Source of the DNA: Amorphophallus konjac
Taxonomy: Eukaryota > Streptophyta > Magnoliopsida > Alismatales > Araceae
DNA: 64,000 nt
Direction: 5' to 3'
NCBI GenBank assembly: GCA_022559845.1
Contig: CM040121.1
Span: 506,086,566-506,150,565 of the forward strand
The first letter of the stretch is position 1. Each line of letters opens with the position of its first letter. The notes beneath the pieces were generated by a model. The model ran no database searches. It was not told the origin of the DNA and saw nothing but the letters and a program-made list of their open reading frames with translations. Made by a program: the position numbers and the translations under genes. Shown piece after piece: positions 11,768 to 23,279 of this stretch.

Positions 11768-12907
11768 TTAGACTTCGCGCGGGGCTTCTTGCAAATCAAT
11801 AAAGCCTCCCGGGATATAATCTTCTTCAGTTTCATGCTCCTCTGCTTCATCATACTGGTCATCAGCGGATGCTGGCGCATCATATAGGGCCAATATTACC
11901 GGATCCTGTTCAGTCTGCTCCGAGGGCGAGACTGGTTCAGCAGGAAATTCAGAAGTGGACTCCTCCGTCCTTAGAGGCTCTTCTAATGTGGGCTCCCCTG
12001 AAAGGTCATCATTCTGTAGAGCCCGGAATTCTTCTAGGATGCGCCCGAACTCCAGACACTCCTCCAGCTCTCTGGCTATTTGATCTTCATCCGGGGTTCC
12101 CATATCAAATTTTGCTTCAGCCTGGAACAGATCCTCTTTGGAAGATAGGTCCTCCCAGTACCAAGCTTTCTTTGTCTCATCAGATGTCTCTGTTTCTGGC
12201 AGGTTGTCTGGGGCTTCATTGCTCATTATGGATTGATAAATGATTTCTTCATCTTCCGAGGGGTATTTGTCATATCCTACCTCGGGAGGATCGTCATGCT
12301 GGTAGGAGACAGATATGACGTCTACCTCAGCCTCATAGTATTCTTGGAGGGTATAACCCAATCCTGGGTGTTGAGTGATCTTCCTCAGTTCTTTACTATC
12401 TCGAGGCGGATCCCACAGTTCCTTGAATGCCTTCTTCTGAGCAGCAGGCTGCATTGATGGCATTTGCATCTTGGAGAACATTTGTGAAACCCGTTGGGTA
12501 GTATAATCCAAGCCTGTAATCGGTACCATCCGGTTTGCAGCTTCTTCAGGGGCCATACAGTCTTGATCATCTTCTTCGACTGGCTCCCCGGTGTAGAATA
12601 TAATAGGAGGCTCGCAGAAGCGAGGGATTTCCATAGTCTTCAGTGGTAGCACCGTTTGGTACTCAAGGCTGACGATGGGTTTAAATAAACCCTGCGGCAC
12701 CTCCACCTGAGTGTACTTTTGCTTCATTTCTTCATCGGCATTATCCGGGTGGACGCTAGGAGGGGTAACCCGAGCAAAGTCACCGGCATAAGAGATGTGA
12801 GATACATTATGCTTTTTAACATAGCCCTTTGGTGGCGGTGGAGACCAGTTCCTTATCTCTGTCTCAGGCTTTTTCTGGCTGACCACAGCCTCTTTCCTTT
12901 CGCACTT
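11768..12907 (-). pseudogene. Acidic spacer between protease and RT of A1
   Basis: About 370 codons in the same frame as the flanking protease and RT frames, bounded by in-frame stops at 12908-12910 (TAA) and 11768-11770 (TAA). It is rich in Glu/Asp/Ser with no known fold. Short motifs are shared with element C: IIFY(T/N)G, GLGY, and DGGQATVDEL right at the RT side. The sharing shows this is a real polyprotein segment. The downstream TAA replaces a GAA kept in C. Confidence 0.75.
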
Positions 12908-14263
12908 TTATGACACCTCGGTGTAGTAGGATGCATCGAGCATATGGCACTCGAACACTTCGAAAGGATGCAGATCCGCAAACACCCTTTCTTCTTTTCC
13001 TTCATGGCAGTATTTAATGCACTGATGTAGCGTGGATGGCACTACTTGATATTCATGCAGCCACGGTCTCCCCAGCAGGGCCTTATACGTGGTGTTGGAG
13101 TCGATCACATAGAATCGTACCACTGTAGTGAGGTCTCCCAATGTGAGGTTGAAATCAGCTACCCCAAGAGGTGTCTCACACTTTTGGTTGAATCCTGCAA
13201 TCTTCATGTCTCTGACCTTGGTGAGCTGCAGATCAAAGTAATATTTCTGATAGATGCGGTATGGGAGAATGTTCACAGCAGCCCCGGGATCTATCAGTAT
13301 TCTGCTTATCGGCTGACAGTTCAGGGAACCCCTCATATACAGCGGTCTGTTATGGCCGGAATTTGGGATTAGCATATCATCCTCTGTGAATGTGACTGAT
13401 GGACCAGAATTTACTTCTGTCAAGAGTGCTTCATACTGTGCCGGCGACTGCAAGGCATCAATAATGGCTTGGCGAGCCTCTTCACTCAGAGAGAGGATTT
13501 CCCAGATGGAGAACCTGGTAGGGAGCTTCTTCAGCATTTTCATGATCCGGCTGCCCACCCAGACATTAGACAGTCTCATCTCCTCCACCCAACGGGGTCT
13601 TGGAGGTTCATGTGGTGCCTGTGGCCTTTGCTGCCCAGTGCCAGTTTTACCCTCTTGATCGGTTTCCCGGGAGGCTTCTTCTGTAGTAACGACCCCTATT
13701 TCTGCTAGAGGGTTACTTCCTTTATTTTCTTCATGCTGCTTCTGCTTCCTAACTGCAGTCTGCTGGCATTTATTGTTTTTAGCTGGAGCCGTGTGAGCCA
13801 GCTGCTCATTTTCCAAACTGGGCAAGAATTCCAGGAATGAAGGAGCCTCTTCTTTTTCTTGGTACAAGCTGGCAGGGGGAGGAACCTGGACACCTCGTAC
13901 CTCTGGCTCGGGGATCTGACAGGGTTGCTCCCCTCTGAATATAATATTATGATTAGCTGGTGGCGGGCGCCCCCATCTTTTCCCAGAACGTGTTGCATGG
14001 GCTGAGGTAGAGGCCTCAGCATGGTTGGCTTCTAGCGGGGCATTTGATGCTTCATCCTCATCATTCTCCCCGGGCAAGGAAAAGAGTACCGACAGGGTAT
14101 TGCATTGTACTGTCGTGACTTTCTTTCCCCTTTTGGACTTGGGCCGTCTCTTCTTCTTCTGGGAATTTGGCTTTGCTGGTTCTTGCCCCCAGAAGGGCTC
14201 ATTTTCAGCTTTTTCTTGTTCTGCCTCTGGTTGCTCTTTCATTTTCAATTCTTCGAGCTGCTC
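12908..14263 (-). pseudogene. Protease region of A1 gag-pol
   Basis: The 446-codon frame begins with a basic stretch (KKKRRPKSKRGKK), then a low-complexity linker, and ends with a retropepsin-like domain: ILIDPGAAVNILP near 13300-13260, then YKALLGRPWLHE. The active-site triad is D-P-G rather than D-S/T-G; element C has D-A-G at the same place, so the loose middle residue looks like a lineage trait. Stops at 14264-14266 and 12908-12910 isolate it, but it shares one frame with its neighbours. Confidence 0.82.
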
Positions 14264-14899
14264 CTAGAGTATACAGTCTTTTATCAGCAGGTTTTTGGGC
14301 TTTTTCTGCTCATATTCATCGAGCTCATTGATATACTGCTGTAGACGCCTAGCTGCAGGACTTACTTCTTTATGTGCAGGTAGGGGAGTTTGTCTCCTCC
14401 GGTTGTGACTAGGGATCCGGATGACTGGCCCGGTCTCAGCTGTACGCCATACTGGCTTTACTGGAGGCGGCTCAGGCCTTGGGGTGACACCCCGGATAGT
14501 TGCCCCACTGGTGCTGGCTGCAAGAGTCTTTTTCCTGTTCTTTATGGGCTTCGTCTGCCATCCTTCCTGATCTTTCAGTGGGGTGAGGAGGCAAGCTTCA
14601 TAAGTATGCCTGGTACATTCTTCAACGGCTTCCTCAGGTAGCTGCTGATAGACTGAAATCACATTGGCGGCCATCCTCCAGGGCGGAGGCTCATGCGGAT
14701 GAGGTGGCTTCACCTGGTAATCACCCAACTGTAGCTCACCCTTTTTGACCATTCCTTCCATAATATCCTTGAAGACATAACAATCTTCAATTGCGTGCCC
14801 CAGCGCACGGTGAAATGGACAGAACAGCGGATCATCTTTCTTTGTTGCATCCGCAGGTCTCTTCGGTTCAGGCAACGTTACCTTGTTGAACTTATATGC
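14264..14899 (-). pseudogene. Zinc-finger segment between gag and protease of A1
   Basis: Same frame as gag, separated from it by TGA at 14900-14902. It begins with a C-x2-H...GH...C cluster (CPFHRALGHAIEDC, about 14830-14789), the nucleic-acid-binding finger of Tat/Athila polyproteins, followed by basic, Pro-rich linker. It ends at a TAG at 14264-14266. Element C keeps a decayed version at 28899-28990. Confidence 0.8.
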
Positions 14900-17060
14900 T
14901 CAGTTAAATAGTGCTGATGTCTTATCTTTGGGAAAAGAGTAAGCCCTTCTCATTCTGTCTCTCAGAGAGACCTTATCTTTTCTTTCTGTTGCACCCTCAG
15001 GCGGGGGAGCTTCATCTGCCTCCTTTTTCCCTTTCTGTTGCTCGAAGGTTCTAAAATCGACGGCGTTAGCCTCAGTATGTGATGGCCGTCGATCATTGGT
15101 TTTGCCCTTCGGCATAGTGGGAGCATTGGCGGTCGGACGCTTGGACAAGAACGTCTCGACTTCCGCCACTATATTGTTCAGCCGGTCAAATGTTCTGACA
15201 TCGGCACCGATCATCTTTTCTAGCACCTCTCTCTTGAGGCTCTGTTTACATATCTGCACTGCATCTTCCTGATGAGGAGGTCTTCGGCATCTCATGGCTA
15301 AGTTTCTCCACCTTTTGATGTAATCCAGTGCTGTTTCATCCTGCCTTTGCTTGGTTGCATATAGTTCCGCTATTGTAATTTCTCTTTCCGTGACATGAAA
15401 TCTGTCGCGGAACTTTCTTTGCATATCAGGCCAATCAATCACTGATCCAGCGAGCAGGCTTGAATACCATTCAAAGGCTATCCCAGTGAGGGATGAGCCA
15501 AAGAACTTAAGCAGATAGGCTTCATCAGCTGCCAGGTCGCCCATAATTGTGGTATAGTAAGCAATGTGCTCCCTGGGAGAGCCCTGGCCGTTGAATTTCT
15601 CAAATTTCGGCGGCTTACGGACGCCTGGGGGTAGTCTTTTAGCAGCATACTGGGGAGGATACGGTACTTTGTACACATCATAGGTACTTACACCATCACC
15701 GGTTTTCTCAGACAGCTTCATCTCCACAATTCTTTCAATCATCAGCTTGTGGGCTAGGGCTGGATCTATCTCTTCTGGGAAGAAGTGAGCTTGTTGCTGG
15801 CTGTAGGGAGTCGTCATCACAGTCGCGCGCAAGGTGGGTGCGGCGGGCTGCGTCTGAGATGCAGAGGGCTGAGCTGCTGCTTGCTGCAGAACAGGCTGGC
15901 TTGGAGCTTTGCCCTTATCAGCTGGAAGAGGATTAGTTGGGACAGCCATTTCTGCTGAGCTGGATGTTTGCCCCACAGGTTCGGCTTGCTTGGAGATCGG
16001 TGTGGCTTCATGCCTCTCATTTAGCTGTCTTCTGAGAGCACTGATCTCCTGTTGATATCTTCTAAACATCATCTGGATCATGGGATCCAGAGTCGATGGG
16101 ATCTGTATATCTTCTGAAGTCCCTTCAGCATCATCAACGAAGGGATTGTCTTCTTCTTCTGCTGTCACCACATTGACTGTCATGGTGGTGATCTTGCGGG
16201 TTTCATCATCATTCTTTATCTTATCTTTTACAGCCTGACCTCTTCTTGTGACGGGGCCTGGTCTGGTAGCCAGCCTGAGCAGTTCATCTGGCTGAGTTGG
16301 TAGCATATCCTGTCCCCTGGCGATTCCAGCCATGTTACAGGCGAAGATTTGCATTCTTCCCTTCTGCTTGCAAACTTTTCTTTTTGCCTGGTCAGGGTAT
16401 TTGAGTCGGTCGAAGACCGATACTCTTTCTTTAGCTTCCTCCCTATACAGGTCTTCTTTATCATATCCGGCCTTACGGCCTTCTTCATAATCATTTGAAT
16501 CGGAGGAGGAGACTCCGAGCATCACTTCTTGAAGGGCTTCTCCTTCTTCTTCATCCACGGTGCCCAGAGCACGGGATAATCTTTGCTGACCGAGGGCAGA
16601 GTTCCCCAGGTAATGGAAGTAGTCTTGGACCACTTGTTTCATCTCCTCTGGATCGTGCCTTCGCGGCTCTGGTCGGAGTATCAATCTTTCCTGGCTTTTC
16701 TGGTGATGAGCCAGTCTTGTCATATGAGCATTCAAATGCTCGGCTTTGGAATATCTGAATATATCAGCCTGTCTGGCACAGGCTCTCGGTCTTCTTGGAA
16801 TGGCAACCGTGACTGGTTCACTCATTCCCATATTGCCATCTTGGCTACAGTTGGCAGTGTCGGCATAATTCCTCCCTTCCCATCTTCTGCCTTTGGCCCT
16901 AGGATGGGTGACAGTAAGGTCTTCATTCTTTTCATATCTTCTGCCCCTCATCACGGGGCGAGTAGTAATCAGATTTCTTCCTTCATCATTTTTTTCGTCT
17001 CTCCTCCCCAGAGCTTTGGGGTAAGCAGCAACATCATCTCTTCCGTAGTTTCTTTCTTCT
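14900..17060 (-). pseudogene. gag: gag of A1, capsid region
   Basis: The main frame (684 codons from 16954) holds an acidic N-terminal half, a Gln/Ala/Pro-rich linker, then the retrotransposon gag core (about residues 460-560: PPKFEKFNG, GIAFEWYSSL, MQRKFRDRF, ETALDYIKRW). The same frame is open upstream of 16954, where YPKALGRRDEKNDEGRN can be read to about 17060. It ends at TGA 14900-14902; the zinc-finger segment continues in frame, so the stop is probably a mutation. Confidence 0.85.
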
Positions 17061-17816
17061 CTTCTGCTTCTTGCCTGAAGCTGGCAACAGCATCCTCAGT
17101 AGCCTTCTTCTCATATCGAGCTGGGGCCCAGCTCTGAATCTTCTTTGGTCGCCAGACCTGTTTATATTTTGCTGGCTTGGGCGCCAGCGGCTTCCTTTCA
17201 TCAGCTTCCCAGTTGGCCCTCCTAGCGGCCAGAACGCGGAACCTGTTGTCAGTCTGGACAGTCGGGACAATCCTGTCCGGTCGGACTTCTCTGGGGCGAC
17301 CGTTGAGGTTCACCCTAACATCTCCCATCATCATTGTCTTCCCAGAATTGGAAAGACGACGCTCAGCAGCAGCATACCGGCTTCTCCGGTTATTTCTCTT
17401 TCCCTCTGAGCAGCAGCGGGAACCGTGTCCCTCCTTTGAACTTGGTGTACATAGCAGGCGACGGCCGTCGAGGTCGTCTTCTCCGGTAAGCCAGCCTTCT
17501 TACCAGCAGTCTTCATAGGGGCACCTGCAGCGGTGCCTTGCTCGTCGTTGTTGACCTGCAGAAGGTCGGTGAAGACGAGGCCCAGACAGTTGGGCAGCCC
17601 GACAGCAGGGGGCATTGCTCCGAATGACAGGGGTACCGCCAGGTAACCCTCTCGCACATGCATATCGATCGGTTGTTGGCCGAAGCGTACAGACATAAGT
17701 CCAGTAGTCATTGTAGCTTCCTGAGAATAAGGAAAGCGCACAGGATCAGAAATTTGAGGGGGGCCCGCTGGGCCTCCTATTTTGGCGTAGAGATGAAGGG
17801 AGACTAGGGGTCCCAC
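17061..17816 (-). pseudogene. gag: N-terminal leader/gag region of A1, spread over different frames
   Basis: Open stretches 17331-17816 and 16969-17334 lie in frames different from each other and from the gag core. The first begins directly after the PBS; the second includes GRPREVRPDRIVPTVQ and a Lys/Glu-rich tail. At least two frame changes are needed to connect them with gag, so either indels have broken the N-terminus or the first stretch is untranslated leader. No known domain is recognised. Confidence 0.5.
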
Positions 17817-17827
17817 CGGGCGTGCCA
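17811..17827 (-). other. Primer-binding site of A1
   Basis: On the minus strand TGGCACGCCCGGTGGGA begins three bases (AGC) after the LTR end ...CCCCACA. A TGG start just inside the LTR is diagnostic of a tRNA-primed PBS. It is not the initiator-Met type seen for B, D, E and G; the tRNA was not identified. Confidence 0.8.
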
Positions 17828-18649
17828 GCTTGTGGGGATGGGTCTATCTGTATTTATTTTATGATTTTTTTATTTATTTTATTTGACTTATTTATTTGTT
17901 TTGTTTATTAGGCGTGCCAGTCACGTGTGTGACAATTTCATTGTGCGCTCGATCTGACTTGGTCAGTCGATTGTGAAGTCCGAGTCGGGACCAGAAGTCC
18001 GTCATACCATAAAGGCTATGACGTTAATTACGCCCTTCCAAGGAAGGACAACCCTTGATTAAACGCCAAAATAGGAGGCCTCGAGAGGCAGTAATAAAAA
18101 AAGATATTCTTTTTATGTGCGCAGTTTGAATTTCATACCAGAGCCAGGAAGGCGGGCAAGATAATAGCATCGATTGTAGAAACAGACGATATCGCTGAAT
18201 CGACGGCTCGAAAAACAATCAGACTCAGGGGAAAGGTGAAACAGAGGATATCAATCGTGGACAGGATGAGCCGCGATCATGACGGAGGTTTAAAGCATCG
18301 GTTAACATTTCGGCGGCACTTCCCCATGGTCTGGATCATGCCCAGAGGGGAAATAGGCTATCACCCACGGAGTGCCGGGGTGAAAGCCGAAAGAAAGAGA
18401 GAGGTCGGGCCTCTCCACGTTACACATGTATGCCCTAAGGCAATGTTTGATTCTTCCCTCACAGGAGCTGGTGGCACTCATGCATTGGCATGGCTCACCG
18501 GAGCTAAGAGGGAGGCGCGTCGTTGTGACTTCGACACGAATCGATGGAACATAAGGGAGTCTACCTCCCTTTAACTTTATCCTCGGGACACATGTGGTGA
18601 TCCACGAATATCTCTGTGTAGGTTAGCTCTAGGCATTTGGGCTCACAGG

Positions 18650-18930
18650 GTGGCAACTTAGGCTCTCGGCATGACCACAGATGGGAGGCTAAGGCTCCCG
18701 GCGTGAGTGGCAAGAAGGTGGAGGTTCCCGGCGTGGCCGAAGGGAAGAGTCCAGGAAGCTCCCGGCGCCGACTTCCCGGCGCGCTGAAGATTCTCCAAGG
18801 GGGTTCTCGGCGTAGGCTAAAAGGGGGAAGAGGAGCTCTCGGCGTGAGGGCTCCCGGCGCGCTCAAGGCCGCGCCGGGAGCTGGTGGCGCCGAGAGGCAG
18901 GTGCCGAGAAGGTGGGTGTTTGGGCGCCGT
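18650..18930. repeat. Hairpin-word cluster 1 in the A1 LTR
   Basis: About a dozen occurrences of CTCCCGGCGYG or TTCTCGGCGYG-like words on both strands within 280 bp. The best inverted pair is a perfect 12-bp stem, GCTCCCGGCGCG at 18850-18861 with its complement at 18870-18881, separated by 8 nt. Confidence 0.85.
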
Positions 18931-19566
18931 GAGGAGTTCAGGATTTTACGGTACCCTATTTTTAGGATTTTGAGAGTTTTCTGGGAATTATATAAAGTAG
19001 ATTGGCTCTGGGGACTAGAGATGGGGTTTAACTGGCTTTAGTTGTATATGCTTCAAAGGAGGCTGAGAGCTGAGAGGGATTGGAGGGGAAGAGCCTCACA
19101 CAGAGGTCCTTTTCACCATTACCATGCGGAGTCCAGAGGACGGCTTCAGAATTATCTTTCATCAACCTGGGAGGATTTCAGCAGCACCTCCCCCGTACCT
19201 AGCGTATGCCAGGGAGTGATAGACGATCACCCACGGAGTGCCGGGATGAAAGCCAGAATAAGGGGGGTGTGGGACCCCTAGCCCGTGTATGTGATCACAG
19301 CACCAACTTAATATCCCTTTGAGGCCATTGAAACTTATGCAGTGGCAGAGTTTCTCTGGCTCGTAAGGTTATGTAGGGGAGTTATCCCCAATGATGTTTA
19401 TCCCTTAGGTACATATGATGATCTGGGGTATCCTTCGACAGGATGCAAGGCTTGGTTGATCGGGCTTCAAAGGGCATCTGTGTGGTTCCTTGGCATGTAG
19501 CAGGAAGGCTTTCATCTGGGGTTCAAGGAATAGAGGATTCACAGCGTAAAGAAAGGGTGGCAGGAA

Positions 19567-19790
19567 GCGTAGTTCCCGGCGTAGGTTTCATTGGCCAAAG
19601 GGGGGAACTCTCGGCGCAGGGGTTCTCGGCGCGGTAAAGACCGCGCCGGGAACACGGCGCCGGGAGGCCCCCGGGCCGGGAAGGCTGTATTGTAAGAGGC
19701 TTTGTCTGGCTTGCTAAAGGGGCTAAAGCAAGGGGGATCTCTCGGAGGAGTAGTTCTCAGCGGGGAAATGACCACGCCGGGAAGGGGCTA
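19567..19790. repeat. Hairpin-word cluster 2 in the A1 LTR
   Basis: The same word family again: TTCCCGGCGTAGG, CTCTCGGCGCAGG, then a 13-bp stem TTCTCGGCGCGGT paired with its near-complement across a 4-nt loop (19623-19652), and further copies to ACCACGCCGGGAA. Together with the CACCCACGGAGTGCCGG words at 18362 and 19217 it marks an internal duplication of the LTR. Confidence 0.85.
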
Positions 19791-20623
19791 AAGGGTTTAT
19801 GGCTTAGTTGCGATACTCTGCTCAGGAGATTTCTGAGATTTCTGGCTCGGATTGAGGCAAGATCTGGGCTGCAGGAGGGGATTACATGGGGGTTAGCATC
19901 AGTCGAAGGGAAGATCATCCATTATTGAATCCTCGTGGGACGTATGGCATTTCCTCTACTCACCTGCTGCTCAGACGGTCAAGAGATTGATGTCTCTGAC
20001 CCCGAACGAGATGGGAGCTCGACAGACATCTATAATATCCGGGAAAATCATGATCCGAGGGGAAGGAAGAGGGGGGACAGAGACCAATAACCCATTGAAC
20101 GAGGGTTGAGGTTCCGTCTTCATCCTTCACCAGAGAACAGGATAGGGAGGGGGCGGTCGAAACATGAATCAGAAAGCTGTAGCATCTGGGCAAACCGATA
20201 TTCAGAAGAACAACCGATGCAAGAAGGGGAGAAAGACAGCAGACATTCCAATCAATCGAATGCTCAAACGAGCCATGTTGATCCGTCATTTCATTGCATC
20301 ATCCCAAACCTATACAGATCGTAGAAGGTAAATGAAAGACAGAGATATGGAAATCGAGACCGGAATCCTCCGGCTACATTGATACATCGAGAAAGCCTCG
20401 CCAGATTACATCAGAAGAAAAGAAAAAAAAAGGAAAGCATAGGGGAGAGCGGAGCATTGACTCCTCTCCCTCCCCGGCTACCCACCTGAATCTCCCTTTC
20501 TTCTTCTTCTCTCCTCTTCTTCTTTCTTTCCCTCTCGGTCTCTCTTCTGGCTTTTTTCTATCTGGTTTTCGTTTCTACTGTTCCTCCTCCTTCTCCGTCC
20601 TCTCCCTCTTCGAAGGGAAGGGG

Positions 20624-20630
20624 CTTTATA
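20624..20630 (-). promoter_or_regulatory. TATA box of the A1 LTR
   Basis: TATAAAG on the minus strand about 755 bp from the LTR start, preceded by a third cluster of GGCGCG words (20650-20757) and followed by a CT/GA-rich leader. Confidence 0.6.
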
Positions 20631-21418
20631 GCCGTCCCTTTTTTGCCTTCTCGGCAGGCACCTCACGGCGCGCCTCAGCTGAGGGCTTCCTGGCGCGCAG
20701 GCTCCAGCCTCTTGGTGCAGCCATTGGGCTTTGACAAGGTGGCTCCCGGCGCCACTATTACAGGCCCATTTAGGTCTCTTTGACCAGGCCTTTCATAGGC
20801 CCCTCACGTACATCAGTACCCAAGAGGGTCCCCCGTTGGTAATATATTTTGTATTGAGATCATTAGTAGGGTTTTCATCAGTCCGCAGACAGGGGTTTCA
20901 TCAGTATTGCCATCTGAATGATGACAAAACCGGGCATCATTTTATCGATATCGGCACCTGAATGGTGACGAGATCGGACATCAGCTTTAGTCTGGGAAGA
21001 CTTCAGCCGGGTGTATAATCTGTGGAGACGATTCTTCTTGTGTTCTGACTTTGCAAAAGCCTTTACAATCTTCATCTGCCGGTACCGGCTTTATCTTTAT
21101 CTTACATCACATCTGTCAATAAGCCGACATCTGACTTACCATGACATGTCATCTGTGGATTCTTGGATGAGGCAGTAACACAGTTCCTATTAAAGTGTGC
21201 TAGGAAGTCTCATTAGTCAAGCGACTACTGCTTTGTTAGTGCTGCCATCTGAGTGACATCGGCACCGGACATCAGCTCGGCCGACAAAGGCTTCAGCCGG
21301 GTAAATGGTTGACGAGCTTCATCATTGGTCTTTCACTGTGGGTATGATCTACTTCCACCCTTGTTCATTTTCAAGGTGTCAACAGTCCAAAAGGGAGCAA
21401 ATAAAGAGAAAAAAGAGA

Positions 21419-22381
21419 CTACGGCAGAGGGCGTCGGAAGATGTCCTCCAGCGCAGGAATACCCAGGGAAGGATGACGGGTCAGTTCTTGCAATCGAAAC
21501 TCGGTGGCCTCCAGCTCAGATAGCTTCTCCTCGAGGGAAGCAGCTTGTCCCTCGGCCATCTCTGCATCCTCCGCCTTCTGGACTCCTAGGCGATCTACTT
21601 CTTCAAGTTCGGCCTCTACCCTTGAAAGTTCAGCCTATAATGCCGCCATCTGGGCCGTCAGGAAGCTTCGATGTTGTAAAGAGGCCTTGGCTTCATCCCT
21701 CATCCTAGCTGCAGTCTCTTACAGAGAAATGAGGGTTCTTCGGCTTTCAGCCCGCTTCAATGATATGGCCGCCAGCTGGTCAGCTGCTTCCCGGCCTAGA
21801 AATTCCCTCCTATTTACATGCTTCAGGAGCATGACTACCCGCGGAGTCCAATCGTCCATAGGGCAACCAAAGGCCAACAGCGATCGGGAAAGATGCTCTA
21901 TCAAGCCCCTCAGCTGAACATAAGTTAAATCCCTGCTAGCCTTTATAGTCTGTTGAAGAGTCCCCAAAAACTGCCACACAAGGTCATTTGAAGATTGAAG
22001 ACCCAGTGGCGACGTCTCGGGCAGTTCAAACTCCACTCTGCTATCCACAGCAGCCCAGATATCATCGGCCGTCCCTGAAGATGATGGCATGAGCTGCAAT
22101 CCACTGCGGTGGGGAACAACAGCGCTGGCCGATACGGTGGCTGGAGCGTCAATGATAACAATTTCCTTGCCTGCCCCCTGGGATGGAGGTGCAACAGGAA
22201 TATCAAGAGACAAGGACGTCTGTTCTTTGACTATCTCTCCGGCTTCTATTTCGGAGGGGCCACCCTTCTCCGGAGCTGACTGTTGTGTGACTTCTAATGG
22301 CTGAAAGTCCGCAACTGCTGCCAAACTATCAACCCTCAGAAATGCCCAGGACCACGCCGGATTAAAAAGCCCAAGGGCCAT
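21419..22381 (-). pseudogene. Last-exon fragment of A2 antisense gene (coiled-coil part)
   Basis: The translation matches A1 exon 4 in order and spacing: SSNDLVWQFLGTLQQ, LTYVQLRGLIEHLSRSL, GCPMDDW, VNRREFLGREAADQLAA, then a coiled coil ending in ALEDIFRRPLP before TAG at 21419-21421. Two in-frame stops (TAA near 21720, TAG near 21637) fit C-to-T changes at Gln codons. The N-terminal PMD exons are absent; 22382 onward is unrelated. Identity to A1 is partial, so the exon predates the split of the families. Confidence 0.85.
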
Positions 22382-22534
22382 GTGCGCGTCGGGTTAAAAT
22401 GTAAACAGCGCCGGACTAACATTCGTGCCAAATTAAGGGCCATTCAAAGCTTCTGTCAACCGAAGAGGAGGTCAGGCTGGATGAAATTCATCCGTGGGTC
22501 TTGCTGCACTCGTGCCTTGCTCACAACACCCACG

Positions 22535-22547
22535 TCTGGGGGGCATT
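22535..22547 (+). other. Polypurine tract of A2
   Basis: TCTGGGGGGCATT directly before the LTR start TGTTGGCACC at 22548, the expected place for plus-strand priming, which fixes the LTR as the 3' LTR of a plus-strand element. Confidence 0.75.
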
Positions 22548-23279
22548 TGTTGGCACCTAAAATATGATCGTCGGTGACCAAGCCACAAAGACAAAGGACC
22601 CGGCCCGCTGAAGCACGGAAGTCGATAAAGATCAACATATCGAGGATTTCTCAAGCTGCCAGAGCCTCGAGTCACTCCATATGGACACGGAGACTTCACC
22701 TCAGGGGAGCCGAGACAAACTCACAACCAACCGGCAGTGCGACCAAGCCTGCCTAATGAACCGACATCGACTTTGTCGTGCTGCATCCACTACACCCGTT
22801 GTCCGATCAAGATGATGGTCTATCCGGTGGTCCCCCACCACATGAAAAGACTCTCCTGAAGACAAAGGAGTTCCCCCCTGGCTTTCCAAAACGGAAGACC
22901 GAAAGCTCTGTCGGCGGAAGATCCCGATCGCCCGGCATGGGCACGGCTTCCCGCCAAGATGGGCCTGTTAGTGGCCGAATGATCGCCCAGCGCAGGCGGA
23001 ACTATCTCTGGTGTTATCCAACCCCCTAGAGAGCTCTGGGTACGAGCCAGGCCGGACCAACAGCATGGATCGTAGAGCCGAAGGCCGTGTCGGCGGAAGG
23101 CCCGTACGATCAAATCAAAGCTATCTGGAGTCTCAGGAACGGCCGTACGTCGACCTGGGAGCTTCGAAAAGACATCCCGCCAAGGTTTCGAGAGGCATTG
23201 GCGAGATAATGTTCACGGTGACTCCCGGAATCATCCCCGGACTCATCAACTGGCTTGAAGCGCACGAGGAGCATTAGCC

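Larger units (their letters stand above)
1..21384 (-). mobile_element. A1: Tat-lineage Ty3/gypsy LTR retrotransposon with antisense gene, left end outside window
   Basis: Read on the minus strand the order is 5' LTR (21384-17831), PBS, gag, zinc finger, protease, acidic spacer, RT, RNase H, second RNase H, integrase, three tandem-repeat blocks, then a gene in the opposite sense. RT before integrase shows Ty3/gypsy. The second RNase H and an antisense ORF between pol and the 3' LTR are known hallmarks of the plant Tat lineage. The body is over 21 kb even without the 3' LTR, which lies left of base 1. Several in-frame stops and frameshifts mean this copy cannot make a full polyprotein. It appears to sit inside A2, just beyond the stop codon of A2's antisense gene; the target duplication cannot be checked because the left end is missing. 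Confidence 0.9.
17831..21384 (-). repeat. 5' LTR of A1 (about 3.55 kb)
   Basis: On the minus strand it starts TGTTGACACCTTG at 21384 and ends CCATCCCCACA at 17831. The start resembles the A2 and A3 LTR starts (TGTTGGCACC). The end is confirmed by A4, where the same outer sequence (TGTGGGGATGG on plus) abuts foreign gag at 63242. TATAAAG lies on the minus strand at 20624-20630. Conserved tracts such as CATACCATAAAGGCTATGACG (split here for length: near 18003-18024) recur in A2 (inverted) and A4. It carries three clusters of GC-rich hairpin words and an internal duplication of about 855 bp. Confidence 0.85.

Noticed and set aside
9594..11887. Plus-strand ORFs of up to 199 codons
   Set aside because: Shadow frames of the A1 pol gene on the opposite strand.
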